This document shows positions 28,297 through 38,060 of a stretch of DNA of 64,000 nt, piece by piece. The DNA is from Candidatus Gastranaerophilales bacterium (GTDB lineage Bacteria; Cyanobacteriota; Vampirovibrionia; Gastranaerophilales; Gastranaerophilaceae). The notes beneath the pieces are model-generated. The model did no database searches. It was not told where the DNA came from and was given only the letters and a program-made list of their open reading frames with translations. The stretch spans positions 21,237-85,236 of the forward strand of contig CALVAK010000010.1 in the NCBI GenBank assembly GCA_944325525.1, in the 5' to 3' direction. Within the stretch, counting starts at the first letter, position 1, and every line of letters begins with the position of its first letter. Position numbers and translations under genes: made by a program.

Positions 28297-28805
28297 TGTT
28301 TAACTTCTTTAATTTCCTGAACATTGGAAATTGTTCCTGTATATTTATATTTTTGGCCTTCAATAACAACAGGTATACCCATTTTAATTTTATTACCTCC
28401 GGCCACATAGCCGTCAGAAGTCTTTTTTGCTTTGTCTTCAAGTTTTACTATAAAATCGTACATGTTAGGCATTGATATATCTTCAACTATTACATATCCT
28501 TTTTCATTGTTCGCCGACAATACCGTCATTCTAGGACGAACATCCATTGCTACTATTTTTAATTTTGTATAAGGAACATTTCTTATTGTTATAAATGCTT
28601 CTTCTCCTGCTTTAAAAGGGGAGATGTTGTCGGAGATTGTTACTCCTCTAAAAAATACATCAAATTGTACTATAGCTTCTTTTTCTACCGGAAGATTTGA
28701 AAAATTTTTGTTTTTAGCTATAAAAACTGATGCAGTAATAATAAGAAGTATTGTTACAACAATTATAATATAATCTGTAGCTTTAAGTTTTTTGAAAATA
28801 TTCAT
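28293..28805 (-). CDS. DUF4330-like membrane-anchored protein
   Basis: A 170-residue protein with one membrane helix near the N-terminus (YIIIVVTILLIITASVFI) and a beta-rich extracytoplasmic domain (VQFDVFFRGVTISDNISPFK ... MGIPVVIEGQKYKYTGTISN) resembling DUF4330, a family common in cyanobacteria and Firmicutes near polysaccharide genes. I start at ATG 28805, with GGAGG ten bases upstream; an upstream start at 28862 would overlap the kinase gene and put 19 extra residues ahead of the helix. It is sandwiched between the heptose kinase and the O-antigen ligase-like gene with an ATGA overlap, so it probably assists in surface glycan assembly or export. Confidence 0.7.
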   Translation of the reverse strand: MNIFKKLKATDYIIIVVTILLIITASVFIAKNKNFSNLPVEKEAIVQFDVFFRGVTISDNISPFKAGEEAFITIRNVPYTKLKIVAMDVRPRMTVLSANNEKGYVIVEDISMPNMYDFIVKLEDKAKKTSDGYVAGGNKIKMGIPVVIEGQKYKYTGTISNVQEIKEVKQ

Positions 28806-28821
28806 ATAATAAAAGCCTCCT

Positions 28822-29856
28822 TTATTTTTGAGTTTTGAAATTATTAAAATCCATTTTTTCAATAGTGGTTTTTAATACAGGAATACTTGTTGTAGCACAG
28901 CCAAAATACCTTATGACAATACTTGCAGCCAGATTACCTAATATTGCGGCATTTTTTTTGCTCAAGCCGGCAGCCATAGCCAGAGTATATGTTGCAACAA
29001 CTGTATCTCCCGCACCGGTTACATCAAATACATCAGTTTTATTAAAGACAGGGATTTTAACAAAGTTCCCGTTTTTTTCAAACAAAGCCATACCGTCACC
29101 GCCAAGTGTAATCAATACGGATTCTGCATTTGTTTTCGAAAGCATTTCTTTTCCGGCTTTTTTTAGCGACTCTTCATCTTTAATAAAGAAACCTACAAAT
29201 TTTTCGCTGTCCGGTTGATTTGGGGTCATAGAAGTTACTTCCTGAAACCGGTTTAAATCTTTTTGCGAATCAACAACAATAATTTTATTGTACTTTTTAG
29301 CGAGTTCAATTGCTTTTTTTATTATATTATCAGTGAGCAGACCTATATTATAATCGGATAAAATTATTGCATCGTGTTTCGGAATTGCATTTGTCATTTG
29401 TATAATTATTTTGTTTTCAGTTTCTTCACTGAGTGGAGAAATTGTTTCACGGTCAATACGCACAATTTGCTGTGTTACAGATTGAGAACAAGATCCTGAA
29501 ATTCTTGTTTTAACTGTTGTTGCTCTTGATTCATCTTCTACCATATATTCGGTATTAATTTTTGCTTCCTTAAAAGCATTAAGCAAAATAGGTGCATAAT
29601 AGTCCTTTCCGTATGTGCCGATAACACTTACCTTTCCGTTATTTAAGGCAGAAATATTGTGTGCGGCATTTGATGCGGCTCCGAGTATAATTTTAGTATT
29701 ATAATGTCGTAAGATTAGTACAGGAGCTTCTCTGCTCATTCTGTCTGTTGTTCCGTATACCATTTCGTCAATAGCCATATCGCCTATAACCAGTACGGAA
29801 GGATTTAATAATTTTTCCGTTTGGTTTAAAAGTTCTTCTTTATCGGCGGTAAACAT
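28822..29856 (-). CDS. hldA: D-glycero-beta-D-manno-heptose-7-phosphate kinase
   Basis: A PfkB-family sugar kinase that makes heptose-1,7-bisphosphate for ADP-heptose, the precursor of lipopolysaccharide inner core. Seen: VLVIGDMAIDEMVYG, GAASNAAHNISAL, and the catalytic DVTGAGDTVVATYTLAMAAG with the base Asp. At 344 residues it is the kinase domain alone, without the adenylyltransferase half found in bifunctional HldE, so a separate HldC or RfaE2 must lie outside the window. TTTGGAG precedes the ATG. It fits with the family 9 heptosyltransferase at 5109. Confidence 0.9.
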   Translation of the reverse strand: MFTADKEELLNQTEKLLNPSVLVIGDMAIDEMVYGTTDRMSREAPVLILRHYNTKIILGAASNAAHNISALNNGKVSVIGTYGKDYYAPILLNAFKEAKINTEYMVEDESRATTVKTRISGSCSQSVTQQIVRIDRETISPLSEETENKIIIQMTNAIPKHDAIILSDYNIGLLTDNIIKKAIELAKKYNKIIVVDSQKDLNRFQEVTSMTPNQPDSEKFVGFFIKDEESLKKAGKEMLSKTNAESVLITLGGDGMALFEKNGNFVKIPVFNKTDVFDVTGAGDTVVATYTLAMAAGLSKKNAAILGNLAASIVIRYFGCATTSIPVLKTTIEKMDFNNFKTQK

Positions 29857-29935
29857 CTGTTTTCTCCAAAATTACTAATTTGCTTATAATTATATACTGC
29901 AATATAATAGTAGCATAAAATTATTGTTTTGATTT

Positions 29936-30568
29936 ATGAACATTATTAAAGATAAAGATTTAAAAATTTCATTTGTAGGTATATCACTCGGGGGTTTATC
30001 AACAACCGAGTCTGCAGCTGCCGTTTTAGACAGGAATTTGCATGTAATTATGCTTGATAAATTGTTCTCAATGAATGATGTAAAGTATTTTCTTGATAAT
30101 TTTCCCGGAAGACAAAATGCTGTTATACTGGTTTCTGTTCCTGAAAATGAGGTTATGATAAGCAGTAAGTGGAAATATAATTCAAGGACATACCAACCTG
30201 TAAACCTTGACAATAAAATAATGAACCATGATGGCTGGACAAACAGATTTTCAGCCCGAGGCAGTGAATATTTTAAAGAGCTAAATGAGAAAGGTGTTGA
30301 TATATACAGGTTCGATATAGAAAATGTGAAAAAGGTTATGGGCAACTGTTATGCATACAGAGAAAGAACGCCTACGGACTGTAAAGCATTGCAGGATACT
30401 TTAAGAATAAAATATAATATGCGTGATTTGCCGGTAAATATGCTGCCCGTTGCTCAACTTGAAGCTATTCTCGGGGCTTTTCTTGCTCACGGTATTATAA
30501 CAGATAATAAAGAGTTTGATTATAAACAAATAGGTGAATTTGAAAATTTGCCGGTTGTGGGTATTTAA
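29936..30568 (+). CDS. Conserved hypothetical protein, RNase H-like fold suspected
   Basis: A 210-residue soluble protein. The N-terminal pattern ISFVGISLGGLSTTESAAAV followed by LHVIMLDKLFSMNDVKYFL and AVILVSVPENEVM has the strand order and Gly/Asp spacing of RNase H/resolvase-like folds (DUF429-type), but the catalytic acidic residues are not clearly identifiable. The C-terminal half has an AQLEAILGAFLAHGI helix. I would not assign function. A TATAAT at 29903-29908 is a likely -10 element. There is no Shine-Dalgarno sequence. The next gene begins after 19 bases. Confidence 0.55.
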   Translation: MNIIKDKDLKISFVGISLGGLSTTESAAAVLDRNLHVIMLDKLFSMNDVKYFLDNFPGRQNAVILVSVPENEVMISSKWKYNSRTYQPVNLDNKIMNHDGWTNRFSARGSEYFKELNEKGVDIYRFDIENVKKVMGNCYAYRERTPTDCKALQDTLRIKYNMRDLPVNMLPVAQLEAILGAFLAHGIITDNKEFDYKQIGEFENLPVVGI

Positions 30569-30587
30569 TTCAGGATGAATAGTTTTT

Positions 30588-31280
30588 ATGATTGATTATA
30601 CACAGATAATGTCAATGGTTTTATACTTTTTTATTACGATTATTATTGTGTTTTTGCTTGTTCATTCTTCTTTGCAAATGCAAAATATTCAAATTTTTTT
30701 CACTCCGGAAAGAATAAAAACGGACAGAAAAAAGACCGGAAGGAATATAATTATAATTGTATTTTGTTTGATTGCCTTTTTTCTCATTTATAATCAGACA
30801 TTAGATAATATGAGTTCTGCTCAGAAAAGTAAAGAATCGCAATATAAAGAATTGTTGGGAAGAATGTACGATTCATTATTACTAATAATAAGCATAAATG
30901 AAGAAAATTCTTATGATAGTGCAGAAAAACTTGCAAATACGCTAATGTTAAGATATCCCGTTAAAAAAAGCTATTATTTAAATTTAAATAAATATAAAAC
31001 ATATAAATTTACAAAGAGTGAGATAAAAAAATACAGACTTGAAGATTTTGTAAATAAACCTACAATCGTAAGATATGACGGAATACTAGTATCAATAATC
31101 AAATATGAAAATGAATGCAATTATGTTAATACAAGATATCTCGGAAATTCAGATTGTATTATTGAAGTTGATATAAATAGTTTCAAAGAACCTAACGAAA
31201 TAGGAAAAGATAGAACTATTTTTGCTGTAGACGGCAGACATAATACAATTAAAGCTGATAAAAATTTTTTTGGATATTAA
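30588..31280 (+). CDS. Bitopic membrane protein with pseudopilin-like C-terminal module
   Basis: A 230-residue protein with two hydrophobic helices (about 9-27 and 49-64) and then a soluble domain. The last 40 residues, CIIEVDINSFKEPNEIGKDRTIF..DG, match in layout the end of Gram-negative type IV pseudopilins (I-x-V-D-x-N-G-x-K-G-P-N-x-x-G-x-D), with the preceding Cys. The usual prepilin N-terminus (GFTLIE) is absent, so it is not a canonical pilin. It may be a membrane-anchored protein that borrowed the pilin head. The terminator at 31528 lies about 250 bases downstream. Confidence 0.55.
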   Translation: MIDYTQIMSMVLYFFITIIIVFLLVHSSLQMQNIQIFFTPERIKTDRKKTGRNIIIIVFCLIAFFLIYNQTLDNMSSAQKSKESQYKELLGRMYDSLLLIISINEENSYDSAEKLANTLMLRYPVKKSYYLNLNKYKTYKFTKSEIKKYRLEDFVNKPTIVRYDGILVSIIKYENECNYVNTRYLGNSDCIIEVDINSFKEPNEIGKDRTIFAVDGRHNTIKADKNFFGY

Positions 31281-31416
31281 TTTTGCAGGCTTAAATCCAA
31301 TATATGATTAAAATAAGCAGTGATGAAAGAGTGATTATATATTGGTTTTCGTGATTTTGTTAATTAAAACTAAATCAAAGCATTGTTTGACTGAGGTTTT
31401 AGTTAAGTTGTAAAGT

Positions 31417-31437
31417 CTCAGACTGAAATTGTCTGAG
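31417..31437. other. Intergenic hairpin
   Basis: CTCAGAC (31417-31423) and GTCTGAG (31431-31437) form a perfect 7-bp stem with a TGAAATT loop, in the gap of 295 bases downstream of the pilin-like gene. There is no T-run after it, so it is not a terminator; it could be part of a 3' untranslated RNA. The rest of the gap before the terminator at 31528 shows nothing coding. Confidence 0.3.
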
Positions 31438-31527
31438 GAAAAAATTTATGATAAGACTGAATTGTGAGTGAATTTTTTGTTAGTGGTATATTGAAAATGT
31501 TGCGGTACTGAATTGGTTTGGCATCAA

Positions 31528-31553
31528 AAAACCGCCTTATGTAAGGCGGTTTT
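31528..31553. terminator. Bidirectional intrinsic terminator
   Basis: AAAACCGCCTTA (31528-31539) and TAAGGCGGTTTT (31542-31553) form a 12-bp stem with T/A runs on both sides. It separates the convergent plus-strand genes ending at 31280 and the pfp gene ending at 31576. Confidence 0.85.
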
Positions 31554-31575
31554 ATATTTTTGATAAAATTAATTC

Positions 31576-33264
31576 TTAAACGGCAGCAATGGTGCGTTTT
31601 GCCGCATTTTCAAGCCTTAATGTTTCTGTTGTTATATCACAAACATTTGAAGGTCCGAAATACTGTATAGAACCCGGGAATATATATTTATCTTCCATTG
31701 CCCACTTTTGTCTGTTTTCTTCAAGAATTTTAAATGCCGGGCCATTTAAATCAACAAGAGCTTTCTTTATAACCGGTTTGAATTGACCGTGGCGTTTTTC
31801 CATATTCATCATCATTGTTAAAGGAACACCGCCTGCAATCCATTCTTGTGCCGGAGCAGAGAGATTTTTAACCGAAGATAAATAACCGGTTAGTCCGAAT
31901 TTCATAAGTGCAAATGCATTATAACCTAGAGAATAGCAATAATCCGCATCAAAATTTGACGGGAATGCACATCTACCTTCATAACCGAAGAAATGACACT
32001 GGTCAGAGAATTTGCCCATAAATTCACCTTGTGCTTTTATTTCTTCAAGTCTAACTTTTATCATTTCTATTAATAATTTTTCTGTTTCTATTTTTGATAC
32101 CTGAACGTTTCCGTGAGGATCTCTATCCATTAACAATTGAGCTTTTATTAATACAGGAAGAGATTCAAAAACTTCAGCATTTTCTTTTTCCATTCTGCTT
32201 TCTATGAAATTAAATCTGTCAGCCGGAACGGTTAATTTGTTATATGAAGCATCCTGCTCAAGCGTAGACATAACATCATTAAGATTAGCTATCATTGTTT
32301 TCATTTCGGGAATAAACTCTATTAAACCTTCCGGAATTAAAGCAACTCCGAAGTTTTTACCTTCATTGGCACGTTTTACAATAATATCTGTCATATAGTC
32401 TACGATTTGTTTTAATGACATATTTTTTGCTTCAACTTCTTCGGATATTAATGTTATGTTAGGCTGAGTTTGAAGGGCGACTTCTAATCCTACGTGTGTT
32501 GCACTTCTTCCCATTAATTTGATAAAATGCCAGTATTTTTTTGCGGAATTAGCATCTCTTAATATATTTCCGATTAATTCTGCATAAGTTTTTGTTGCAG
32601 TGTCAAAACCGAAAGATATTTCAATTTGATCATTTTTTAAATCACCGTCTATAGTTTTAGGACAGCCGATAACCTGAATATTTGCATTGTTTTTAACAAA
32701 CCATTCTGCAAGCATTGCGGCATTTGTATTTGAATCATCTCCGCCTATAATAACAATGCCGGAAATGTTTAATTTTTTGCAGTTATCGAGTGCTTTCTCA
32801 AATTGTTCTTCTGTTTCTAATTTTGTTCTTCCCGAGCCGATAATATCAAAACCGCCGGTATTTCTGTATGCATTAATTAATTCGTCGGAAAATTCTATAT
32901 ATTTACCATCAATTACCCCTGATGGTCCGCCGAGAAATCCGAATAGTTTATTGTTTGGATTGGATTGTTTTAATGCATCATATAATCCTGCAATAACATT
33001 ATGACCGCCGGGGGCTTGTCCGCCTGATAATATAACTCCGATATTTCTTTCAGGTGCTGATTCTGTGGTATTTGATGTTTCAAAAGTAACAACGGGTTTC
33101 CCGTATGTGTTTTCAAATAATTTTTTAATTTGCTCAGCGTCTTTAACACATTCTGTTTTATTGCCTTCAGTAAGTTTCAGGCTGTTAATTCCACCTGCCA
33201 GCGATGAAGGTAATTTCGGCTGATATTTTAATCTTTCGATTTGAAGTGAAGAAAGTTCTTTCAT
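31576..33264 (-). CDS. pfp: Diphosphate-fructose-6-phosphate 1-phosphotransferase (PPi-PFK)
   Basis: Phosphorylates fructose 6-phosphate with pyrophosphate instead of ATP, reversibly, in glycolysis. Seen: [48 protein letters not shown], and [16 protein letters not shown], where the Asp after GGD is the PPi-specificity residue. The 562 residues and the long form match the plant-like/clostridial PFP group. A good AAGGAG lies before the ATG. It is monocistronic, ending at a bidirectional terminator. PPi use suits a fermentative, energy-limited cell. Confidence 0.93.
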   Translation of the reverse strand: MKELSSLQIERLKYQPKLPSSLAGGINSLKLTEGNKTECVKDAEQIKKLFENTYGKPVVTFETSNTTESAPERNIGVILSGGQAPGGHNVIAGLYDALKQSNPNNKLFGFLGGPSGVIDGKYIEFSDELINAYRNTGGFDIIGSGRTKLETEEQFEKALDNCKKLNISGIVIIGGDDSNTNAAMLAEWFVKNNANIQVIGCPKTIDGDLKNDQIEISFGFDTATKTYAELIGNILRDANSAKKYWHFIKLMGRSATHVGLEVALQTQPNITLISEEVEAKNMSLKQIVDYMTDIIVKRANEGKNFGVALIPEGLIEFIPEMKTMIANLNDVMSTLEQDASYNKLTVPADRFNFIESRMEKENAEVFESLPVLIKAQLLMDRDPHGNVQVSKIETEKLLIEMIKVRLEEIKAQGEFMGKFSDQCHFFGYEGRCAFPSNFDADYCYSLGYNAFALMKFGLTGYLSSVKNLSAPAQEWIAGGVPLTMMMNMEKRHGQFKPVIKKALVDLNGPAFKILEENRQKWAMEDKYIFPGSIQYFGPSNVCDITTETLRLENAAKRTIAAV

Positions 33265-33424
33265 ATATTGCTCCTTCTTTTTGTATTAATGTTTATACTG
33301 TAAATTTTATCATAAAAAAATAAATTTAACTTTCGATATTATCAATGTGTTTTATTCATGACATAAAAAAATGTTAATGTTAGAATCTAATTGGATAAAA
33401 AGGAATTTGAACATCGGAGGTAAA

Positions 33425-34921
33425 ATGCAAGAGACAAATATAAAAGAATCGACATCGTCAATTGATACAATAAGAGAAGGAAGAATTCATAAAGCTCAGG
33501 AATTAAGAGAAAAAGGGATTAATCCTTATCCTTATAAGTATAACAAAACTGCTTCTGCAAAAGAGCTTCAGGAAAAATATAAAGATCTTGCCTCCGGAGA
33601 AGAAACAACTGATACTTACAGTGTTGCCGGTCGTGTTATGGCAATAAGAAATTCCGGAATGTTTATTGATTTAATGGATGATACAGGTAAAATTCAAATA
33701 TTCTCACATAAACAAAATATTGATTCTGAAAAAATTAAGTTGTTAAAACTTGTTGATATCGGTGATATTATGGGTTTTACCGGTGATATAAGAAGAACTC
33801 CAAGAGGGGAATTGAGTATTAAGGCTGTTGATTTTGAAGTGCTTACAAAATCACTAAAACCTCTGCCTGAAAAATTTCACGGGTTAACAGATGTAGAAAC
33901 TAAATACAGACAACGTTATGTTGATTTAATAATTAATGAGGAAACAAGAGAAACTTTTAGAATAAGAAGTTTAATTATACAAAAAATAAGAGAATTTCTT
34001 GCTAAAAGAGGGTATCTTGAAGTTGACACTCCTATATTGCAAACAGTTGCTTCTGGTGCTAATGCAAGACCGTTTACAACTCATCATAATGCACTTGATA
34101 TGGATATGACAATGAGAATAGCTCTTGAGTTGTATTTAAAACGATTGATAGTCGGAGGTGTTTCCGAAAGAGTTTATGAAATAGGAAAATGTTTCAGAAA
34201 TGAAGGCATTGATACACGTCATAATCCTGAATTTACCATGATTGAGCTTTATCAGGCTTATGCAGATTATAACGATATGATGGAACTGACTGAAAATATG
34301 GTTGCTTATGTTGCAAAAGAAGTTTTAGGAACAACTAAGATTAAATACGGCGAGAATGAAATAGACCTGACTCCGCCATGGGACAGAAAAACAATGATTG
34401 GTGCTATTGAAGAATATACAGGAAAAAACTTTATGGCCTGCAATAATCTCGAAGAAGCTGTTAAATTGGCTTCAAGTATAAATGTTCAGGCAGAAGATTG
34501 TGATTCCTGGGGAAAAGTAATTGATCTGGTGTTTGAAGAAAAAGTTGAACCTCATTTAATTCAGCCTGTGCATATTATAGATTATCCTAAGGAAATCTCG
34601 CCTTTAGCAAAAGTACATAGAAACAATCCTCGTTTGACAGAGCGTTTTGAAACACGAGTTAATGGCTGGGAAATTGCTAATGCATTTTCCGAGTTAACTG
34701 ATCCTATTGATCAGCGTAACAGATTTGAAGCTCAGGCACTGCAAAAAGCTCAAGGTGATGAAGAAGCAATGGAAATTGATGAGGATTTCATTAATGCTCT
34801 TGAGTATGGAATGCCACCGACAGGAGGAATGGGAATGGGAATTGACAGACTCGTAATGTTATTAACAAATTCAGCTACGATTCGTGACGTTATTGCCTTT
34901 CCAACGATGAAAAATAAATAA
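33425..34921 (+). CDS. lysS: Lysyl-tRNA synthetase (class II)
   Basis: Charges tRNA-Lys. Seen: the OB-fold anticodon domain (VAGRVMAIRNSGMFIDLMDD), motif 2 CFRNEGIDTRHNPEFTMIEL and motif 3 GGMGMGIDRLVMLLTN. 498 residues. I start at ATG 33425, with CGGAGG four bases upstream. An ATG at 33371 would give 18 residues outside the usual family length and ignore this ribosome site. It is followed by hup under its own promoter. Confidence 0.96.
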   Translation: MQETNIKESTSSIDTIREGRIHKAQELREKGINPYPYKYNKTASAKELQEKYKDLASGEETTDTYSVAGRVMAIRNSGMFIDLMDDTGKIQIFSHKQNIDSEKIKLLKLVDIGDIMGFTGDIRRTPRGELSIKAVDFEVLTKSLKPLPEKFHGLTDVETKYRQRYVDLIINEETRETFRIRSLIIQKIREFLAKRGYLEVDTPILQTVASGANARPFTTHHNALDMDMTMRIALELYLKRLIVGGVSERVYEIGKCFRNEGIDTRHNPEFTMIELYQAYADYNDMMELTENMVAYVAKEVLGTTKIKYGENEIDLTPPWDRKTMIGAIEEYTGKNFMACNNLEEAVKLASSINVQAEDCDSWGKVIDLVFEEKVEPHLIQPVHIIDYPKEISPLAKVHRNNPRLTERFETRVNGWEIANAFSELTDPIDQRNRFEAQALQKAQGDEEAMEIDEDFINALEYGMPPTGGMGMGIDRLVMLLTNSATIRDVIAFPTMKNK

Positions 34922-34962
34922 GTATAACCTCAATAATATAACTGTATTGAAATTTAGCTATT

Positions 34963-34988
34963 GACTAGTTCTGAAAAATAGATATAAT
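34963..34988 (+). promoter_or_regulatory. Sigma-70-type promoter for hup
   Basis: TTGACT (34963 region, 34961-34966) and TATAAT (34983-34988) are separated by 16 bases, 34 bases ahead of the hup ATG. This is the closest match to consensus that I found in the window and fits a highly expressed DNA-binding protein. Confidence 0.75.
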
Positions 34989-35022
34989 AAAGATGATAAT
35001 ATAAAAGAAAGGGGTTTATACC

Positions 35023-35316
35023 ATGAATAAAGAAGAATTAGTACAAGAAGTTTCAAAAAAAGCAAAAGTTACTCAAAAAGATGCTGCTGAAATCATTAAT
35101 AGCATTATGTCTACAATAGAAAAAACAGTTGCCAAAGGCAAAAAGGTTACTTTAGTTGGTTTTGGTACTTTTGAAGCAAGAAAAAGAGCAGCAAGAACAG
35201 GTCGTAATCCTCAAACAGGTGCTACAATTAAAATCGCTGCTAAAACAGCTCCTGTATTTACTGCCGGTAAGAAATTTAAAGATATTGTTGATGGCAAAGT
35301 TCTTGCTAAAAAATAG
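35023..35316 (+). CDS. hup: HU-family DNA-binding protein
   Basis: A 97-residue nucleoid-associated protein binding DNA non-specifically as a dimer. Seen: the helical MNKEELVQEVSKKAKVTQKD start, KKVTLVGFGTFEARKRAAR, and the DNA-arm GRNPQTGATIKI. It has a strong promoter and GGGG-containing ribosome site upstream and a strong terminator downstream, so it is a monocistronic, probably abundant protein. Confidence 0.95.
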   Translation: MNKEELVQEVSKKAKVTQKDAAEIINSIMSTIEKTVAKGKKVTLVGFGTFEARKRAARTGRNPQTGATIKIAAKTAPVFTAGKKFKDIVDGKVLAKK

Positions 35317-35340
35317 TGTGATATAAATAGTTTTACACAT

Positions 35341-35372
35341 AAAACAGGAACGCATTTGTGTTCCTGTTTTTT
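35341..35372 (+). terminator. Intrinsic terminator of hup
   Basis: AAAACAGGAAC (35341-35351) pairs with GTTCCTGTTTT (35360-35370) and is followed by TT. The loop GCATTTGT can extend the stem. Confidence 0.85.
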
Positions 35373-35406
35373 ATTGCAAAAATTCTCTAGTATTGTATTA
35401 AAAAAT

Positions 35407-35538
35407 TTACCTTGCCCGTCTTGCTCTTCGCAAGTTCTTAAGGTTGTCTTGGTTTTTTTCCTCGCTTTCAGGGTCTTGCCTTCTTAATTTTTGGCTCGTT
35501 TTGTCCGCTATCCAAACTCTGTTCGTATAGAAATCCAT
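35407..35538 (-). CDS. Candidate 43-residue basic small protein
   Basis: An unbroken 43-codon frame on the minus strand between hup and mutS2, start ATG 35538, stop TAA 35409-35407. The product is Arg/Lys/Gln/Glu-rich: it begins MDFYTNRVWIADKTSQKLRR and ends LRRARRAR. GC is about 42%, visibly higher than the surrounding AT-rich spacer. GGGAG lies only one or two bases before the ATG, which is closer than usual. I do not recognise a family. It may be a real small basic protein, an antisense RNA region, or part of a repeat element. The remainder of the 371-base spacer holds the hup terminator and mutS2 promoter. Confidence 0.4.
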   Translation of the reverse strand: MDFYTNRVWIADKTSQKLRRQDPESEEKNQDNLKNLRRARRAR

Positions 35539-35653
35539 TCTCCCAATTCTCAATTTTCAATTTTAATATTCCCCGGCATATTAAACAAAATTTTTCTTTT
35601 CTTCTACGTTTTTTTCTGTTAAGTGAAAACAATCGAGTCGAAAATTCAAAACT

Positions 35654-35681
35654 TTGTTACCATTTTTATTTCGGCTATAAT
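35654..35681 (+). promoter_or_regulatory. mutS2 promoter giving a leaderless transcript
   Basis: TTGTTA (35654-35659) and TATAAT (35676-35681) lie 16 bases apart. The mutS2 ATG starts at 35688, only six bases past the -10, so transcription would begin at or next to the start codon. No Shine-Dalgarno sequence is present. Confidence 0.65.
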
Positions 35682-35687
35682 TAAACT

Positions 35688-38060
35688 ATGCAGGAAAAAT
35701 CGTTAAAAGTTCTAGAGTTTGATAAAGTACTCACATATTTGAGTGAGTACTCTGTCAGTATATTAGGTCGTGAAAGATGTTTAAATGCGGTGGTGTTTGA
35801 TAACACTGATATTATAAAACATGAACTTAACTTGACGTCGCAGGCAAGAATGATAATAAATAATGCTTTAAATATACCGCTTGAAAATGTTTATGATATT
35901 GAAAAGAGTCTTGAAGATGCAAGAAAAAAAATAAGACTGGATATAGAAGAAATTATTGATATCGCTCATACATTGAGGACTTCAAGGTTAATGAAAAATT
36001 TTCTTGATGGACTATCTTCAGAATACTTTGAACTATCGGAAATGAAAAAATCGCTTTTTAATAATAAAGAGCTTGAAGATAAAATTTTTAATACTTTTAC
36101 TCCGGCTTTAACGGTAAAGGAAGATGCATCTTCAGAATTAAAGAAATTGTATCAGACCCTGAGGGATACCAATATTAATGTTAAAACATGCGTAGCTTCT
36201 TTACTGCAGAATTCTGATTTTACTTCTAATCTGCAAGATACTATTTATACCCAGCGTGATGGAAGAACTGTATTTCAGGTCAAAGCGGAGTGCAAAAATA
36301 AAGTGTCCGGTATTGTTCATGATGTTTCTCAAAGTAATCAAACATTTTTTATTGAACCTGAAATTCTTGTTGGTTTGAATAATAAAATAAGACAAACGGA
36401 AGCTGAAATAAAAATTGAAATAGAGAAGATTTTAAAAAAACTGTCAAATGAAATAGGTTCTTGCTGTGATGAAATAACGGCAGCTAATAAACAGCTTGTT
36501 GAATTAGATTTTATTTTTGCTAAGGCTAAATATTCTGCGGCTATAGATGGTGTTGCGGCAAAAGTTTTGGATAAAAAACTTATAAATTTAAAATTTATGA
36601 AAAATCCGATTTTAATAAAGTCAAAAAAAGATATAGTAGAAAATGATTTTTATATTGACTCAGATAAAAACTGCATGATAATAACAGGGTCAAATACGGG
36701 CGGAAAAACAGTCGTCTTAAAAACAGCAGGGTTATGTACTTTAATGACTAAAGCAGGTTTGCATGTGCCTTGCTATAAGGCAGAAATATACCCGTTTAAA
36801 AAAGTTTATGCTGATATAGGTGATGAACAGAGTATAGTGCAAAATCTTTCTACTTTTTCTTCTCATATGACAAATATAGTGAATATTATAAATCATGCAG
36901 ACGATGAAACGCTGGTATTACTTGATGAAATAGCAGCAGGAACTGACCCAAAAGAGGGTGCTTCTCTTGCTCAGGCAATACTGGAATTCTTACAGGCAAA
37001 AGGTGCTTTTACTATTGCTACAACTCACTACGGGGAATTAAAATCTCTTGCATATCTGAAACATGGTTTTATAAATGCTTCCGTAGAATTTGATATAAAT
37101 ACATTGAAACCGGTTTATAAACTTTTAATTGGGCTTCCCGGAGCCAGCAATGCTATTGCAATAGGTAAGAATCTGGGGTTAAAAGAAGAAATTATTAATA
37201 CCGCACGTGAAATTTATTTTAATCAGAAAGATTCAACCGCAAAAGTTTTGGAAGAACTTCAAAAAACGCAGCAGGAATTATCTGACTCAAAAAAAGTAAT
37301 TGCTGAAAAAGAAGAAAACGTAAAACGTTTGGAGCAAAGTTTGAATGATAAACTTTCTGAAATAAAGAAAGATAAAAAGAAAAATATATATGTCTATAAA
37401 AAGAAATACGAAACTTCTCTTGAAGAAGCACGTGAAGAAATTAAAGATATATTAAAACAAATGAGAGAAGAAAAATCAGAAAAAATTGCACGCCGCAGTT
37501 TCCATAGACTTGCTGATATTGAATCAAATATGCGTTCTGAATTTAATAAAGATGAAAATGAAATTGCACAAAAATATACTCCAATTGATTGGCAAACGGC
37601 TAAGCCCGGGGAAAAAGTTATGATTATTGATTTAAATCAGGAGGTTGTTCTCCTTTCCCTTCCGGATAAAAATAACAATGTACAAATACAGATGGGACTT
37701 TTGAAGACAAAAGTTAAGAAGTCAAAATTAGCTGTTTTGAATAAATCATTAATAAAAAAAGAAAAGAAAATAAGAGGTATATCTATAAAACCTGACTTTA
37801 AACTGGAAAAGTATTCTATGTCTCAAACTCTTGATATACGAGGATACAGGTGTGAAGAAGCTCTTGATGAAGTAGAAAAGTACCTGGATAAAGCAAGTCT
37901 TGTTAATCTAAGTCCTGTTTATATTATTCACGGACATGGCAGCGGGGCTTTAAAACAGGTGATAAGAGAATACTTAATGCATTCGCCTTATGTGGCAAAA
38001 TTTCGTCCCGGTGAAAACGCTGAAGGCGGCGACGGAGTGAGTGTTGTTGATATTAATTAG
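35688..38060 (+). CDS. mutS2: Endonuclease MutS2
   Basis: A 790-residue MutS paralogue that suppresses recombination and, in several bacteria, splits collided ribosomes. Seen: the MutS core helices, Walker A ITGSNTGGKTVVLKT (about 334), LLDEIAAGTDPKEGA (Walker B), a long coiled-coil insert (KVLEELQKTQQELSDSKKVI), and the C-terminal Smr nuclease domain starting LDIRGYRCEEALDEVEKYLD with IIHGHGSGALK. It lacks the mismatch-recognition domain, as expected. It has a leaderless promoter. It ends four bases into the convergent gshA. Confidence 0.96.
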   Translation: MQEKSLKVLEFDKVLTYLSEYSVSILGRERCLNAVVFDNTDIIKHELNLTSQARMIINNALNIPLENVYDIEKSLEDARKKIRLDIEEIIDIAHTLRTSRLMKNFLDGLSSEYFELSEMKKSLFNNKELEDKIFNTFTPALTVKEDASSELKKLYQTLRDTNINVKTCVASLLQNSDFTSNLQDTIYTQRDGRTVFQVKAECKNKVSGIVHDVSQSNQTFFIEPEILVGLNNKIRQTEAEIKIEIEKILKKLSNEIGSCCDEITAANKQLVELDFIFAKAKYSAAIDGVAAKVLDKKLINLKFMKNPILIKSKKDIVENDFYIDSDKNCMIITGSNTGGKTVVLKTAGLCTLMTKAGLHVPCYKAEIYPFKKVYADIGDEQSIVQNLSTFSSHMTNIVNIINHADDETLVLLDEIAAGTDPKEGASLAQAILEFLQAKGAFTIATTHYGELKSLAYLKHGFINASVEFDINTLKPVYKLLIGLPGASNAIAIGKNLGLKEEIINTAREIYFNQKDSTAKVLEELQKTQQELSDSKKVIAEKEENVKRLEQSLNDKLSEIKKDKKKNIYVYKKKYETSLEEAREEIKDILKQMREEKSEKIARRSFHRLADIESNMRSEFNKDENEIAQKYTPIDWQTAKPGEKVMIIDLNQEVVLLSLPDKNNNVQIQMGLLKTKVKKSKLAVLNKSLIKKEKKIRGISIKPDFKLEKYSMSQTLDIRGYRCEEALDEVEKYLDKASLVNLSPVYIIHGHGSGALKQVIREYLMHSPYVAKFRPGENAEGGDGVSVVDIN

